Assembly (NCBI GenBank): GCA_964592645.1
Contig: CAZQFV010000018.1
Span: forward strand, 21,943-85,942
Length of the DNA stretch: 64,000 nucleotides
Direction: 5' to 3'
Source: CAZQFV01 sp964592645
GTDB taxonomy: Bacteria > Chloroflexota > Chloroflexia > DTKN01
Below are positions 43,785 through 52,643 of this stretch, one piece after another. The notes under the pieces were generated by a model that did not search any database, had not been told where the DNA came from, and worked only from the letters and a program-made list of their open reading frames with translations. Within the stretch, counting starts at the first letter, position 1, and every line of letters starts with the position of its first letter. The position numbers and the translations under genes are program-made.

Positions 43785-44387
43785 ATGAGACGCAAAGCGT
43801 TCATTCCCCTGTTCGGCGTGCTGCTGCTGGCAGCATTCCTCGGCGGGCTGGCCCTGGCCCAGTCCGCCGGCTCTTACGACGTCGAGTGGTTCACCATCGG
43901 CACGGCCGGCGACGAGTTCGTGGCCGGCGGAGACTACCAGCTGGGCTTTACCGTGGGCCAGGACCAGGAGCCGCTGGTCAGCAGCGGCGGGCCCTACCAG
44001 GTCGTCCAGGGCTACTGGCAGGACGGCGGCAGCCCCACGGCGGTCAAGCTGCTCGCCTTTGGCGTCGAGGCGCGCGGCCAGGCCATGGTCGTCTACTGGG
44101 AGACGGCCGCGGAGATCGACACCCTCGGCTTCCACCTCTACCGCAGCGAGAGCGGGGCGCCGGGCACCTTTGCCCGGCTGAACGAGGCCCTCATCCCCTC
44201 GCAGTCCCCCGGCGGCGGGGCCGGCGCCTACTACGAGTGGGCCGACGCCACCGCCGTGCGCGGGCAGCGTTACTACTATGTGCTGGAGGACGTAGACGCG
44301 CGCGGCCAGACCACCGCGCACGGGCCGGCCGACGGCAGGCGGCCCTACGCCGCCGTCTTTCTGCCGCTGATTGCCAAGGGGCCGTAG
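43785..44387 (+). CDS. Small secreted protein with fibronectin-like module and FLPLI.K tail
   Basis: 200 residues. Signal peptide 1-26 (GGLALAQ). Residues 30-80 follow a repeated secreted-protein pattern (GGDYQLGFTVGQ...GPYQVVQGYWQ). Residues 85-190 form a fibronectin-like module with VYWETAAEIDTLGFHLYRS. The C-terminus is VFLPLIAKGP, a hydrophobic Leu-Pro-Leu tail that, from memory, ends many Chloroflexota exported proteins and may be a sorting or anchoring signal. The same module, with HLYRAAD and AFLPSVGK, is inserted in the cupredoxin domain of the 1788-residue protein. AGGAGG before the ATG. Confidence 0.75.
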   Translation: MRRKAFIPLFGVLLLAAFLGGLALAQSAGSYDVEWFTIGTAGDEFVAGGDYQLGFTVGQDQEPLVSSGGPYQVVQGYWQDGGSPTAVKLLAFGVEARGQAMVVYWETAAEIDTLGFHLYRSESGAPGTFARLNEALIPSQSPGGGAGAYYEWADATAVRGQRYYYVLEDVDARGQTTAHGPADGRRPYAAVFLPLIAKGP

Positions 44388-44403
44388 CGACCGCACCAGT
44401 CCC

Positions 44404-44827
44404 TAGAGCCGCGTCAAAGCGGCTTACTTGGGCCTCAAGTGGTAGTCCAAGCCGTTGTAGGCTGGGCAGAGGCGGCGATTGTCGACGGCACGGTCTCTGT
44501 CGGCAGCGCATTCCCGGCCCTGTAGCCGGCGCATGGTCCCATCGCACCGCCGTAGTCGAAGCCTGTCCTGAGCGGAATGAGCGCAGCGCGTGCAGCCGAG
44601 GGGCCCGCCATGGCGGCAGGCCGGCCCCTTCAACTTCCGCCTGCGGCGGCGCCACCCAGGGCCGGCTTCGACTACGCCGCTCGCTGCGCTCGCGGCTCCC
44701 CCTTCGGCTTTGGCCCCTGCGGGGCCGTCGCTCAGGGCATGGCTCAGGCCACAGGGTCCTGGGCCGTCACGAGGCCAAGTCACGGCAACCAGTAGAGGGT
44801 CAAGTGAGCGAACTTGACGCGGCTCTA
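44404..44827. mobile_element. MITE-like element with TA ends
   Basis: 424 bases bounded by TAGAGCCGCGTCAA (44404-44417) and its exact reverse complement TTGACGCGGCTCTA (44814-44827). Imperfect pairing continues for about 18 more bases (cttacttg against caagtgag). The outermost TA on each side fits the TA target duplication of IS630/mariner-type elements. Inside lies a further inverted repeat, CGTAGTCGAAGCC (44551-44563) with GGCTTCGACTACG (44664-44676). No intact transposase. A leftward open frame ends near the left tip (LDYHLRPK) and could be a transposase relic. The gap 44388-44403 holds nothing. Confidence 0.65.
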
Positions 44828-44850
44828 ACCATCCTCCCGGCAAAACGCAT

Positions 44851-44879
44851 TTGCCAGATCGTTCCTTTGGTGGTATAAT
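44851..44879 (+). promoter_or_regulatory. Promoter of the rpsF-ssb-rpsR operon
   Basis: TTGCCA (44851-44856), 17 bases, TATAAT (44874-44879). Begins 24 bases after the MITE-like element. Leader of about 90 bases to the GTG at 44979. Confidence 0.7.
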
Positions 44880-44978
44880 GTCCTATTTGGGAGGCCATGG
44901 GGCTTTCCGACCAACCTTTCTGCTCTGGGCCTGGCCCCCTCGCCGGGACCCGGGGCAAACCCGTAGAAAGGAGGCTAT

Positions 44979-45275
44979 GTGAAGGCATACGAGCTGCTGT
45001 ACATCATCCGCATGGACCTGGACGAGGAGGCCATCGCCGCGCTCATCGCCAAGGTCAACGGCACCATCGAGTCGTTGGGGGGCAAGGTCGACGCCGTCCT
45101 GCAGTCCGACCCCTGGGGGCGCCGGCGTCTGGCCTATCCCATCGGCCGCTTCGACGAGGGCTACTATGTCCTCACCCAGTTTACCGCCGGGAGCGCCCCC
45201 CTGGGCGAACTGGAGCGGGTGCTCAAGCTGAACGAGGGAATCCTGCGCTACATGATCACTCGCCGGCAGCCATGA
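44979..45275 (+). CDS. rpsF: 30S ribosomal protein S6
   Basis: 98 residues, normal length. GTG start at 44979 after AAGGAGG; the overlapping ATG at 44977 is followed at once by TGA. Family start KAYELLYIIR and end LNEGILRYMITR. Binds S18 and 16S rRNA in the 30S platform. First gene of the classic rpsF-ssb-rpsR order. Confidence 0.97.
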   Translation: MKAYELLYIIRMDLDEEAIAALIAKVNGTIESLGGKVDAVLQSDPWGRRRLAYPIGRFDEGYYVLTQFTAGSAPLGELERVLKLNEGILRYMITRRQP

Positions 45276-45288
45276 CAGGAGGTGTCCT

Positions 45289-45711
45289 ATGGCATCGCGC
45301 GGACTGAACAAGGTGCTCCTGATCGGCAACCTGGGGGCCGACCCGGAGATGCGCTACACCCCCAGCGGCAAGGCAGTGACCACGTTCCGACTGGCGGTGA
45401 ACCGATCCCGCCGCGACCAGTCGTCGGGCGAGCAGCAGCGTGACACGCAGTGGTTCACCGTGGTGGCCTGGGAGAACCTGGCCGAGATCTGCAGCCGCTA
45501 CCTGTCCAAGGGCAAGCAGGTTTACGTGGAGGGCCGGCTGCAAACCCGCACCTGGGACAAACCGGACGGCTCCAAGGGCTACGCCACCGAGGTCGTGGCC
45601 CAGGAGGTGATCCTGCTCGGCGCGGCCGGCGCTGTGCCGGAGGCCGGGGCCGCCCCGGCCGGACTCGACGATAACTTGGAACAGGCCCTGACCGAGGAAG
45701 ATCTGTTCTAG
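45289..45711 (+). CDS. ssb: Single-stranded DNA-binding protein
   Basis: 140 residues: OB fold (1-108) beginning SRGLNKVLLIGNLGADPE with WENLAEICSRYLSKGKQV, then a very short linker and the acidic tip LTEEDLF, which stands in for the usual DDDIPF partner-binding tail. Located 13 bases after rpsF. Confidence 0.97.
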   Translation: MASRGLNKVLLIGNLGADPEMRYTPSGKAVTTFRLAVNRSRRDQSSGEQQRDTQWFTVVAWENLAEICSRYLSKGKQVYVEGRLQTRTWDKPDGSKGYATEVVAQEVILLGAAGAVPEAGAAPAGLDDNLEQALTEEDLF

Positions 45712-45730
45712 TGAACTGGAGGAGGAATCG

Positions 45731-45982
45731 GTGTTCGAACCACGAGGTGGCCGAAAGGGTCCCGGCCGGCAAAAGGTCTGTGCTTTTTGCGTCGACCGGA
45801 TGGACTTTATCGATTACAAGGATATCAAGCGGCTGCAGCGCTATGTGAGCGAGCGCGGCAAGATCTCGCCCCGCCGGCGCACCGGCACCTGCGCCAAGCA
45901 CCAGCGGGCACTGGCGGCCGCCATCAAGCGGGCCCGGCATATGGCTTTGCTCCCGTACGTTCGCATCCATACGGCCCACTAG
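45731..45982 (+). CDS. rpsR: 30S ribosomal protein S18
   Basis: 83 residues from GTG 45731 behind GGAGGA. Family signature ISPRRRTGTCAKHQRALAAAIKRARHMALLPY. The N-terminal CAFC pair with the later TC suggests the zinc-binding C+ type. Pairs with S6. Last gene of the core operon. Confidence 0.97.
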   Translation: MFEPRGGRKGPGRQKVCAFCVDRMDFIDYKDIKRLQRYVSERGKISPRRRTGTCAKHQRALAAAIKRARHMALLPYVRIHTAH

Positions 45983-46006
45983 CCGCGCGCCGACAGCGAG
46001 GTATCT

Positions 46007-48244
46007 ATGGCCAAAAACAAACCGACGCTGGCTAAACCGCCGCAGCGTATGACCAAGAGGGAGCGCTCGCGCCACGAGAAGGAGCAGCGCATCCAACGCA
46101 CCTTTGTTGTCATCCTGGTGGCGATCGGCGTGATCTCTGTCCTGGTGCTGGCCTTTGGCCTCATTTGGGACCAACTGTGGTACCCCAACCAGGTGCTCGC
46201 CGAGGTCAATGGGGAACCGATCCGTCGTCAGGACTACTGGTCCAGCAGACGGATGGGATTGGTCACGCAGTGGCAGCAGGCGATCAACAGCTATCAGCTT
46301 TACTTGAGCCTGGGCATCACTCTCACCGATGCCCAACTGGAGCAGTTCCAGTCCAGCCTCCGGCAGACCCTCTATCAGTTGGGCCAGGTCGGCAGCGCCC
46401 CCATCGACGAGACGGTGATGCAGCAACTGATCGAAGAGCGGGCCGTCTTGCAGGGGGCCCGGGCCCTGGGACTGACGGCGACCGACGAGGAGGCCGATTA
46501 CTTCCTCCTGCCCGGCCCGGCGCCGGTGACGTCGACCTCGCCGTTCGGCGATGAGCTGTTGACCACTACGCCGTCGCCGACCCAGACGGCGCCCACGCCC
46601 ACGCCGGCCAACACCCTGAGCCCCCAGGAACGGAGCCGGCAGATCGTCGACGGGCTGACCGATGTCTACAACGCCCTGAAGCGCGACATGCGCGCCAGCG
46701 GCGCGGGCAACCTGGGCTTTTCGGTCCGCGACTATGTGGCCATGGTCCGCCATAGCGCCCGCGTCAGCGTGCTGCAGCAAAAGGTCCAGGATGAGCTGGC
46801 CAAGGGCCTGCCCAAGGAAGAAGAGCAGGTCGAGGCCTCGCATATCCTGCTCAAGGATCGCGCCGCCCGGGCCCGCGAGGCGCTGCAGCAGATGCAGCAG
46901 GCTGTCAGCCGCGGCGGGGCCCTGGCGAGCGTGGTCGTCAAGTACTCGGACGACGCCGCGTCGCGCGCCCGGGCCGGCGAGCTGGTGATCCAGCCCGGCG
47001 CGGGCCAGGTCTCCCCGGCCGTCGAGGCGGCGGCCCTGGCTCTCACCCAGGCTGATCCCCTCTCCCCGGTGATCGAGGACCCCGCCGGGGTCCACCTCCT
47101 GCAGTTCATGCGCCGCGACGCCACCACCGGCGCCGTGACAGTGCGCCATATCCTGATCCCGGCCGACCGCAAATCCAAGGCCGACGGGCTCTGGGCCACG
47201 GTCCGGGCCAACCCCGGCACCTTTGCCCAGGTGGCCACGAGCTCTTCCGAGGACAAGCTGACGGTGAGCAGCGGCGGCGACATGGGCTGGATCACCCGGG
47301 GCGATGGCACCCTGTCTCCGCTGTTGGAGGCCGCCGCCTTTGCCATGACCCAGACCAACGACATCAGCCCCGTCCTGGAGGACGAGGCCGGCTACCACAT
47401 CCTGCAGTTGGTCAACCGCGACGACGCCAACAGCCGTGTCCGCCTGCGCCAGATATTGGTCCTCCGCGGCCAGGACCTGGCCCAGCGGGTGCTGGACGAT
47501 GTGCGGTTGGGGACCCTCGACTTTGTCCAGGCCGTCGTCGACTACTCCACCGAGACGGCCACGGCCGAACTGGCCGGCGACATCGGCTGGATCTCCAAGA
47601 GCGACGGCCAGCTCCCGGACAGCGTGATCGCCGCCGCCTTTGCCTTGACCCAGACCACCGGGCTCGGCAGCCTCAGCCCGGTGATCGACGACGATGCCGG
47701 CTACTACATCGTGCAACTGCGGGATCGCGACGAGGCCGCCGGGCGGGTGCGCCTGCGCTTGGTGTTGGTCAAGCGCGCCGTGCGCCTGGCCGAGGAGATC
47801 CGGGCCTATATCGTCGACGGCGACCCCAAGACCCTCAGCGCCCGCTTCCTGGAGATGGCCATAAAGTACTCGGACGACGCCGACAGCAAGTCCAATGGCG
47901 GCGACCTGGGGTGGTTCGGCCGGGGCAAGACGGCGACGACGATCGAGATCGAGGAGCAGGCTTTCGCCCTGCAGCCGGGCGCGGTCAGCGAGGTTTTCGA
48001 GGGGCCGAGCGGGTTCCACATCGTCTGGGTGCGCGAGCACGACATGAACCACCCGATCGACCAGGAGACGCTGGACCAGCGCGCCGAGCAGGCGTTCCAG
48101 GAATGGAAGACGGCCCAGGTGCAGAAGGCGGTCGTCGTGCGCTATCCGGCGCCTACGGCTACGCCCACGCCCGCGCCGCCGCCCTTTGTACCGACGGTCG
48201 AGCCCACCGCCGCCGCCCCGATCACGGGGACGGTGGCGCCGTAG
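46007..48244 (+). CDS. Membrane-anchored parvulin-type peptidyl-prolyl isomerase with four rotamase domains
   Basis: 745 residues. A basic N-terminus, one membrane helix (about 33-53), a SurA-like N-terminal region (60-270), then four parvulin domains starting at about 280, 380, 480 and 580. Domains 1 and 2 keep both family histidines (SHILL/GVHLL; RHILI/GYHIL). Domain 3 has lost both (RQILV/GYYIV). Domain 4 has lost the first (RLVLV) but keeps GFHIVW. So probably two catalytic and two binding domains. The C-terminus is a Pro/Thr/Ala-rich tail (about 715-745). Acts outside the membrane on secreted proteins, by inference. Follows rpsR by 24 bases. Confidence 0.88.
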   Translation: MAKNKPTLAKPPQRMTKRERSRHEKEQRIQRTFVVILVAIGVISVLVLAFGLIWDQLWYPNQVLAEVNGEPIRRQDYWSSRRMGLVTQWQQAINSYQLYLSLGITLTDAQLEQFQSSLRQTLYQLGQVGSAPIDETVMQQLIEERAVLQGARALGLTATDEEADYFLLPGPAPVTSTSPFGDELLTTTPSPTQTAPTPTPANTLSPQERSRQIVDGLTDVYNALKRDMRASGAGNLGFSVRDYVAMVRHSARVSVLQQKVQDELAKGLPKEEEQVEASHILLKDRAARAREALQQMQQAVSRGGALASVVVKYSDDAASRARAGELVIQPGAGQVSPAVEAAALALTQADPLSPVIEDPAGVHLLQFMRRDATTGAVTVRHILIPADRKSKADGLWATVRANPGTFAQVATSSSEDKLTVSSGGDMGWITRGDGTLSPLLEAAAFAMTQTNDISPVLEDEAGYHILQLVNRDDANSRVRLRQILVLRGQDLAQRVLDDVRLGTLDFVQAVVDYSTETATAELAGDIGWISKSDGQLPDSVIAAAFALTQTTGLGSLSPVIDDDAGYYIVQLRDRDEAAGRVRLRLVLVKRAVRLAEEIRAYIVDGDPKTLSARFLEMAIKYSDDADSKSNGGDLGWFGRGKTATTIEIEEQAFALQPGAVSEVFEGPSGFHIVWVREHDMNHPIDQETLDQRAEQAFQEWKTAQVQKAVVVRYPAPTATPTPAPPPFVPTVEPTAAAPITGTVAP

Positions 48245-48443
48245 GGAAGTGCCGCCGGCTTGGTTGCTCGGAGGGATCGGGCTGTATCTGGAAGGCGCGT
48301 TCACCGGCAAGGATACAGCTCGTTCCTTTATGAGAAGCGAGCCGGCAAATCGCGAAAGCGCAAAGCAGCGGGAAGGACGACCCGGCCCTGGGTACTTGTG
48401 TGGAAGGGATCGTTTCCCGTTGCGAGTGCTAAGGAGAGCGCTG

Positions 48444-51400
48444 ATGAACAAGTCCATCGTAGCGTTGGTTTCGGTGTGGTTACTGCTGGCCGTTTTGGCC
48501 TCCTGTACGCCGGGGGCGACGCTGCCGCCCACCGCAGACGATGTGCTCTACGTAGCCATCATCTGGCACCAGCACCAGCCGCTCTACTACAAGGATCCCG
48601 CCACCGGCATCTACCTCAAGCCGTGGGTTCGCCTGCATGCGGCCAAGGACTATGTAGATATGGCGGCGCTGGTGGAGCAGTATCCCAAGGTCCATGTCAC
48701 CTTCAACCTGACCCCCAGCCTGCTGCGGCAGTTGGACGACCTGGGGGGCGGCACGCGGGACTATTACCAGGTGATGACCGAGATCCCGGCGGAGCGCCTG
48801 ACGCTGGAAGAAAAGGTCTTTATCCTGCAGCGCTTCTTCGACATCAACCGCAAGATTATCGCCCGCTTCCCGCGCTTCCAGGAGCTGCTCAACCGCCGGG
48901 GCAACGACCTGAGCGACGCTGCCCTGCGGGCTACGGCGGCCGCCTGGTCGGCCGCCGATTTCCGCGACCTGCAGGTGCTCTTCAACCTGGGCTGGACCGA
49001 CCCCGACTGGCTGGCCCAGGAACCGCTTCAGGCGCTGGCGGCCAAGGGCCGGGGCTACTCGGAAGAGGACAAGGCGGTGGTGCTGGATGAGCACCTGCGG
49101 CTGATCCGGGAGGTGGTGCCGCTGCACAAGCGCCTCCAGGAGGCCGGCCAGATCGAGGTCACCATGACCCCGTACGCCCATCCCATCCTGCCCCTGCTGG
49201 TGAACACCGACCTGGCGAAGGTGGCCGTATCGGACATCGTGCTGCCGAAGGAAAAGTTCTTCTATAAGCAGGATGCCGTGGCCCACCTGGAAAAGGGCGT
49301 GGCCTTTTACACCGCGCACTTTGGCCGGCCGCCGCGCGGCATGTGGCCGGCCGAGGGATCGGTAGCCCAGGAGGTTGTCGGCATGATCGCCGAGGCCGGC
49401 ATCCAGTGGATGGCCTCGGACGAAGGGGTATTGGCCTACTCGCTGGGGCTGCCAGGGTTTTCCCGGGCCAGCGACGATACCGTGCAGCAGGCCGATAAAC
49501 TCTACCGCCCCTACTATGTCCGGGAGGGCAACCTGCCCCCCGTGGCCATGGTCTTTCGCGATATCGTCATCTCCGACAAGGTCGGCTTCACCTACTCCGG
49601 CACCCCGGGCGAGGAAGCGGCGCAGGATTTCATCAACCGGCTGCACGCGATCAAGGCCCGCCTCCAGGCCGAAGGGGCCGCCGGCCCCCACCTGGTGAGC
49701 GTCATCCTCGACGGCGAGAATGCCTGGGAGTACTATGACAACGACGGCAAGGCCTTTCTCCGCGCCCTCTACCAGAAGCTCTCCAACGATCCCCAGTTGG
49801 TCACGGTGACCCCTTCCGAGTACCTGGCCAAGTTCCCGGATCAGCCGACGATCGAGAAACTCTGGGCCGGCTCCTGGATCAACCACGACTTTACCACCTG
49901 GATCGGCGAGGAGGAGGAGAACATCGCCTGGGCCTATCTGAAGCGCACCCGCGACGTGGTGCAGCAGTACGTCCTGGGCAAGAAGACGGCCGCTCCATCC
50001 ACCCTGGCCCAGGCCATGGAGCTGATGTACGCCGCCGAGGGCTCGGACTGGTTCTGGTGGTACGGCGCGGACCAGGACTCGGGCGACGACGCCTCCTTCG
50101 ACCTGCAGTATCGCCGCACCCTGATGGACCTTTTCAAGACCCTGGGGGAACCGATTCCCGAGTGGCTGTACGTGCCGGTGATCCCGGAGCGGGCGGCTCC
50201 CCCCTCCCAGGCCATGACCGGCCTATTCACCGCCCAGATCGACGGCCTGGATTCGCCCGGCGAGTGGGACAAGGCCGGGGTCTATGTGGAGCCCGGGGGG
50301 ACCGAGGTCCAGCGCATGGCCTATGGCTTCGACGCGCGCCACATCTACCTGCGGCTGACCGCCGGCCGGGACTGGGCCACCGTGCTCTCCCAGGGAGCGG
50401 TGGGGGTGTACCTCTCCGTCCCCAATGCCGAGGCGGTGAACTCGTTCTCGCGCTATGGGGCCGGGGCCGATCCGCGCACCCTGATCGGCTTTGGCGCGGC
50501 CTTTGAGGTGGAGCTGCGCGCCGATGATGCCGGGGCGATCACCGCCCAACTCTCCCCGGCCCTCGGCGGCAACGAGTGGGGCCCGCCGCAGGCCATCACC
50601 ACGACGGCGGCCAGCGGCCAAATCCTGGAGGTGGCCATTCCCCTGGGCCGGCTGGGCGAGTTCGAGCCCGGCAACGCCCTCTACTTCCGGGCGGTCTACT
50701 CCGTCGCCAAGAAGGACCAGCAACTGGTCCCCGGCGGCGGGGTGGCCAAGGTGGTGCTGCCCGACCTGGGGCGGACGACCAACGTGGTGGTGGTGGCCGA
50801 TCCGCGGGGCGACGACCACGGCCCGGGCGCCTACACCTACCCGCAGGACGGCGTCTTTGCGCCCGGCAACTTTGACATCCTGACCTTTACCGCCGGTTAC
50901 GACGACAAGAACATCGTCTTCCAGGTCTACCTGGCCGGCCCGGTGGAGAACTCCTGGGGCTCGGGCAACGGGCTGTCGTTGCAGACGGTGGATATCTACA
51001 TCGACCAGGACGGGCCCGGCGGCGGTGGGGCGCGCCTGCTCCTGCCCGGCCGCAACGCTGCTTTTGCCGCGGGCGAGGGCTGGGACTATGTCATCTGGGC
51101 CGAGGGCTGGACGCCGGCGATCTATCGGGCCGGCGCGGACGGCAAGCCGGAGAAGCTCGGCGCCACCTTTGCCATCATCGCCGACCCGGCGCAGCGCAAG
51201 GTGACCATCCGTGTCCCCAAGACGGCGCTGGGCGACAACCTCCAGCAGTGGCGCTACGCCGCCGTGGTGCTCGGCCAGGAGGGCTATCCGCCGGCCGGCG
51301 TCTGGCGCGTGCGCGATGTCGCGGCCCAGGCGGCGCAGTGGCGCTTCGGCGGCGCTCCCGACGATACGAACCACACCCGGATCGTCGATGTGGCCTGGAG

Positions 51401-51518
51401 CGGCACGCCCACCCAGGAAGAGTTCCTGAGCCGGTACCCGGCCTCGCAGGAAAAGAACATGGACAACCTCAAGCCGGACGACTTTGCCATCATCCCGTGG
51501 GTGAAGGTGACCCCGTAG
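48444..51518 (+). CDS. GH57-family lipoprotein glycosidase with C-terminal glucodextranase/DOMON-like domains
   Basis: 1024 residues from ATG 48444, 7 bases after AAGGAG. Lipoprotein signal (LLLAVLASC, lipidated Cys near 20). The N-terminal GH57 domain (about 35-580) carries motif 1 WHQHQP, the nucleophile E304 in GMWPAEGSV and the acid D423 in VILDGENAWEYY, so it should be catalytic. GH57 enzymes act on alpha-glucans. Residues about 585-800 and 800-1020 are beta-rich, recalling the C-terminal domains of glucodextranase-like proteins (DOMON-type). Surface-bound alpha-glucan degradation is likely. The gap of 199 bases before it shows nothing. Confidence 0.88.
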   Translation: MNKSIVALVSVWLLLAVLASCTPGATLPPTADDVLYVAIIWHQHQPLYYKDPATGIYLKPWVRLHAAKDYVDMAALVEQYPKVHVTFNLTPSLLRQLDDLGGGTRDYYQVMTEIPAERLTLEEKVFILQRFFDINRKIIARFPRFQELLNRRGNDLSDAALRATAAAWSAADFRDLQVLFNLGWTDPDWLAQEPLQALAAKGRGYSEEDKAVVLDEHLRLIREVVPLHKRLQEAGQIEVTMTPYAHPILPLLVNTDLAKVAVSDIVLPKEKFFYKQDAVAHLEKGVAFYTAHFGRPPRGMWPAEGSVAQEVVGMIAEAGIQWMASDEGVLAYSLGLPGFSRASDDTVQQADKLYRPYYVREGNLPPVAMVFRDIVISDKVGFTYSGTPGEEAAQDFINRLHAIKARLQAEGAAGPHLVSVILDGENAWEYYDNDGKAFLRALYQKLSNDPQLVTVTPSEYLAKFPDQPTIEKLWAGSWINHDFTTWIGEEEENIAWAYLKRTRDVVQQYVLGKKTAAPSTLAQAMELMYAAEGSDWFWWYGADQDSGDDASFDLQYRRTLMDLFKTLGEPIPEWLYVPVIPERAAPPSQAMTGLFTAQIDGLDSPGEWDKAGVYVEPGGTEVQRMAYGFDARHIYLRLTAGRDWATVLSQGAVGVYLSVPNAEAVNSFSRYGAGADPRTLIGFGAAFEVELRADDAGAITAQLSPALGGNEWGPPQAITTTAASGQILEVAIPLGRLGEFEPGNALYFRAVYSVAKKDQQLVPGGGVAKVVLPDLGRTTNVVVVADPRGDDHGPGAYTYPQDGVFAPGNFDILTFTAGYDDKNIVFQVYLAGPVENSWGSGNGLSLQTVDIYIDQDGPGGGGARLLLPGRNAAFAAGEGWDYVIWAEGWTPAIYRAGADGKPEKLGATFAIIADPAQRKVTIRVPKTALGDNLQQWRYAAVVLGQEGYPPAGVWRVRDVAAQAAQWRFGGAPDDTNHTRIVDVAWSGTPTQEEFLSRYPASQEKNMDNLKPDDFAIIPWVKVTP

Positions 51519-51531
51519 CGTCCGGATAGTT

Positions 51532-51569
51532 CCCCTCCCCTTCCCCTGTCGGCGGGGGAAGGGGAGGGG
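51532..51569. terminator. Perfect 15-base hairpin after the GH57 gene
   Basis: CCCCTCCCCTTCCCC (51532-51546) and its exact complement GGGGAAGGGGAGGGG (51555-51569) with an 8-base loop, 14 bases after the stop. No U tract follows, so either a non-canonical terminator or a copy of a GC-rich intergenic repeat. The rest of 51570-51782 shows nothing recognisable. Confidence 0.5.
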
Positions 51570-51782
51570 GGCCGGAAGGCAAAAGCGCCCGGCCGAGGAG
51601 CGTTCCCCGGCGATCCGGCCGATCCCGGACCCGGTGGCGGGACCGGACGGCCGACCCGGCGGCGTCTTGGGACTGGGCCGATCGGTCTGCCGACGGGACG
51701 CCCTCGTTCTTCCCGGCGGTGGCAGGCGTGGTCAGGTGGTATCGGCTTGTCCGCCGGTGGGGCGTCGTTCCGCGACCTGTTC

Positions 51783-51811
51783 TTGACGCATTGGACAAGT
51801 AGGGGTACAAT
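51783..51811 (+). promoter_or_regulatory. Promoter of the metV-metF-hdrCB operon
   Basis: TTGACG (51783-51788), 17 bases, TACAAT (51806-51811), 60 bases before ATG 51872. Confidence 0.7.
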
Positions 51812-51871
51812 AGCGCTTGTGACCGGACAGACAATCACCCTCGGCCGGCCGGCCGGTATGGAGGCGACAGG

Positions 51872-52570
51872 ATGATCGTAGGCGAACAGAAGAAACTGGA
51901 AGAGATCCGGCAGTTGATCGCCGGCCATCGGAAGGTCTTGATCCTGGGCTGCGGCACCTGCGTGACCGTCTGCTTTGCCGGCGGCGAGAAAGAGGTGGGC
52001 ATCCTGGGCTCGGCCCTGCGCATGGCCGAGCGCCTGGCCGGCCGCGAGATCGAGGTCGTCGAGGCCACCGTGCAGCGCCAGTGCGAGTGGGAGTACCTCG
52101 ACGAGGTCGCCGAAAAGGTCCGGGAGGCCGATGTCGTCGTCTCGCTGGCCTGCGGCATCGGCGTGCAGGCGGTGGCCCAGCACTGGCCCGACGTGTGGGT
52201 CGTGCCCGGCCTGAACACCACCTTCCTGGGCCTGCCGGAGAAAGAGGGGCTGTGGGTGGAGCGCTGCCAGGCCTGCGGCAACTGCCTGTTGGCCACGACC
52301 GGCGGCATCTGCCCCATCGCCCGCTGCTCCAAGAGCCTCCTCAACGGGCCGTGCGGCGGTTCCCAGCGCGGCAAGTGCGAGGTGAACCCGGAGATCGATT
52401 GCGCCTGGCAGCTCATCTATGACCGCCTGGCCCACCTGGGCAAGCTCGACCTGCTCATGGCCGTCGCCCCGCCCAAGGACTGGTCCACCGCGCGCGACGG
52501 CGGCCCGCGGCGCATCGACCGTCCCGACCTGCGCTTGGACGAGGCGGGAGAGGTCGCCGAAAAGAAGTGA
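51872..52570 (+). CDS. metV: MetV: methylenetetrahydrofolate reductase partner protein
   Basis: 232 residues. The central part binds a cluster or zinc through many cysteines: CGTCVTVC near the N-terminus, then CQACGNC, GICPIARCSK, GPCGG and KCEV (about 129-170). This is the pattern of MetV, which pairs with MetF in acetogens and in other organisms with the Wood-Ljungdahl pathway. In Moorella the MetVF pair works with HdrABC-MvhD. Next gene is metF. Cytoplasmic. First gene of the three-gene operon, behind the promoter at 51783-51811. Confidence 0.9.
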   Translation: MIVGEQKKLEEIRQLIAGHRKVLILGCGTCVTVCFAGGEKEVGILGSALRMAERLAGREIEVVEATVQRQCEWEYLDEVAEKVREADVVVSLACGIGVQAVAQHWPDVWVVPGLNTTFLGLPEKEGLWVERCQACGNCLLATTGGICPIARCSKSLLNGPCGGSQRGKCEVNPEIDCAWQLIYDRLAHLGKLDLLMAVAPPKDWSTARDGGPRRIDRPDLRLDEAGEVAEKK

Positions 52571-52643
52571 TCGACCCGCGGACCTGACGGTTCGGATGGT
52601 TGCCGATGCGGTCGTAGTCTCGGTTTTCCGAAGGAGAACGCCC

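Noticed and set aside
40998..44396. A very long open frame on the minus strand across the repeat-protein gene
   Set aside because: It is antisense to a GC-rich repeat gene with biased third positions; it lacks domain patterns and a ribosome site, and its repeats mirror those of the plus-strand gene.
51519..51871. Short minus-strand frames rich in Arg/Pro upstream of metV
   Set aside because: No ribosome site and no similarity; they cross the promoter at 51783-51811.
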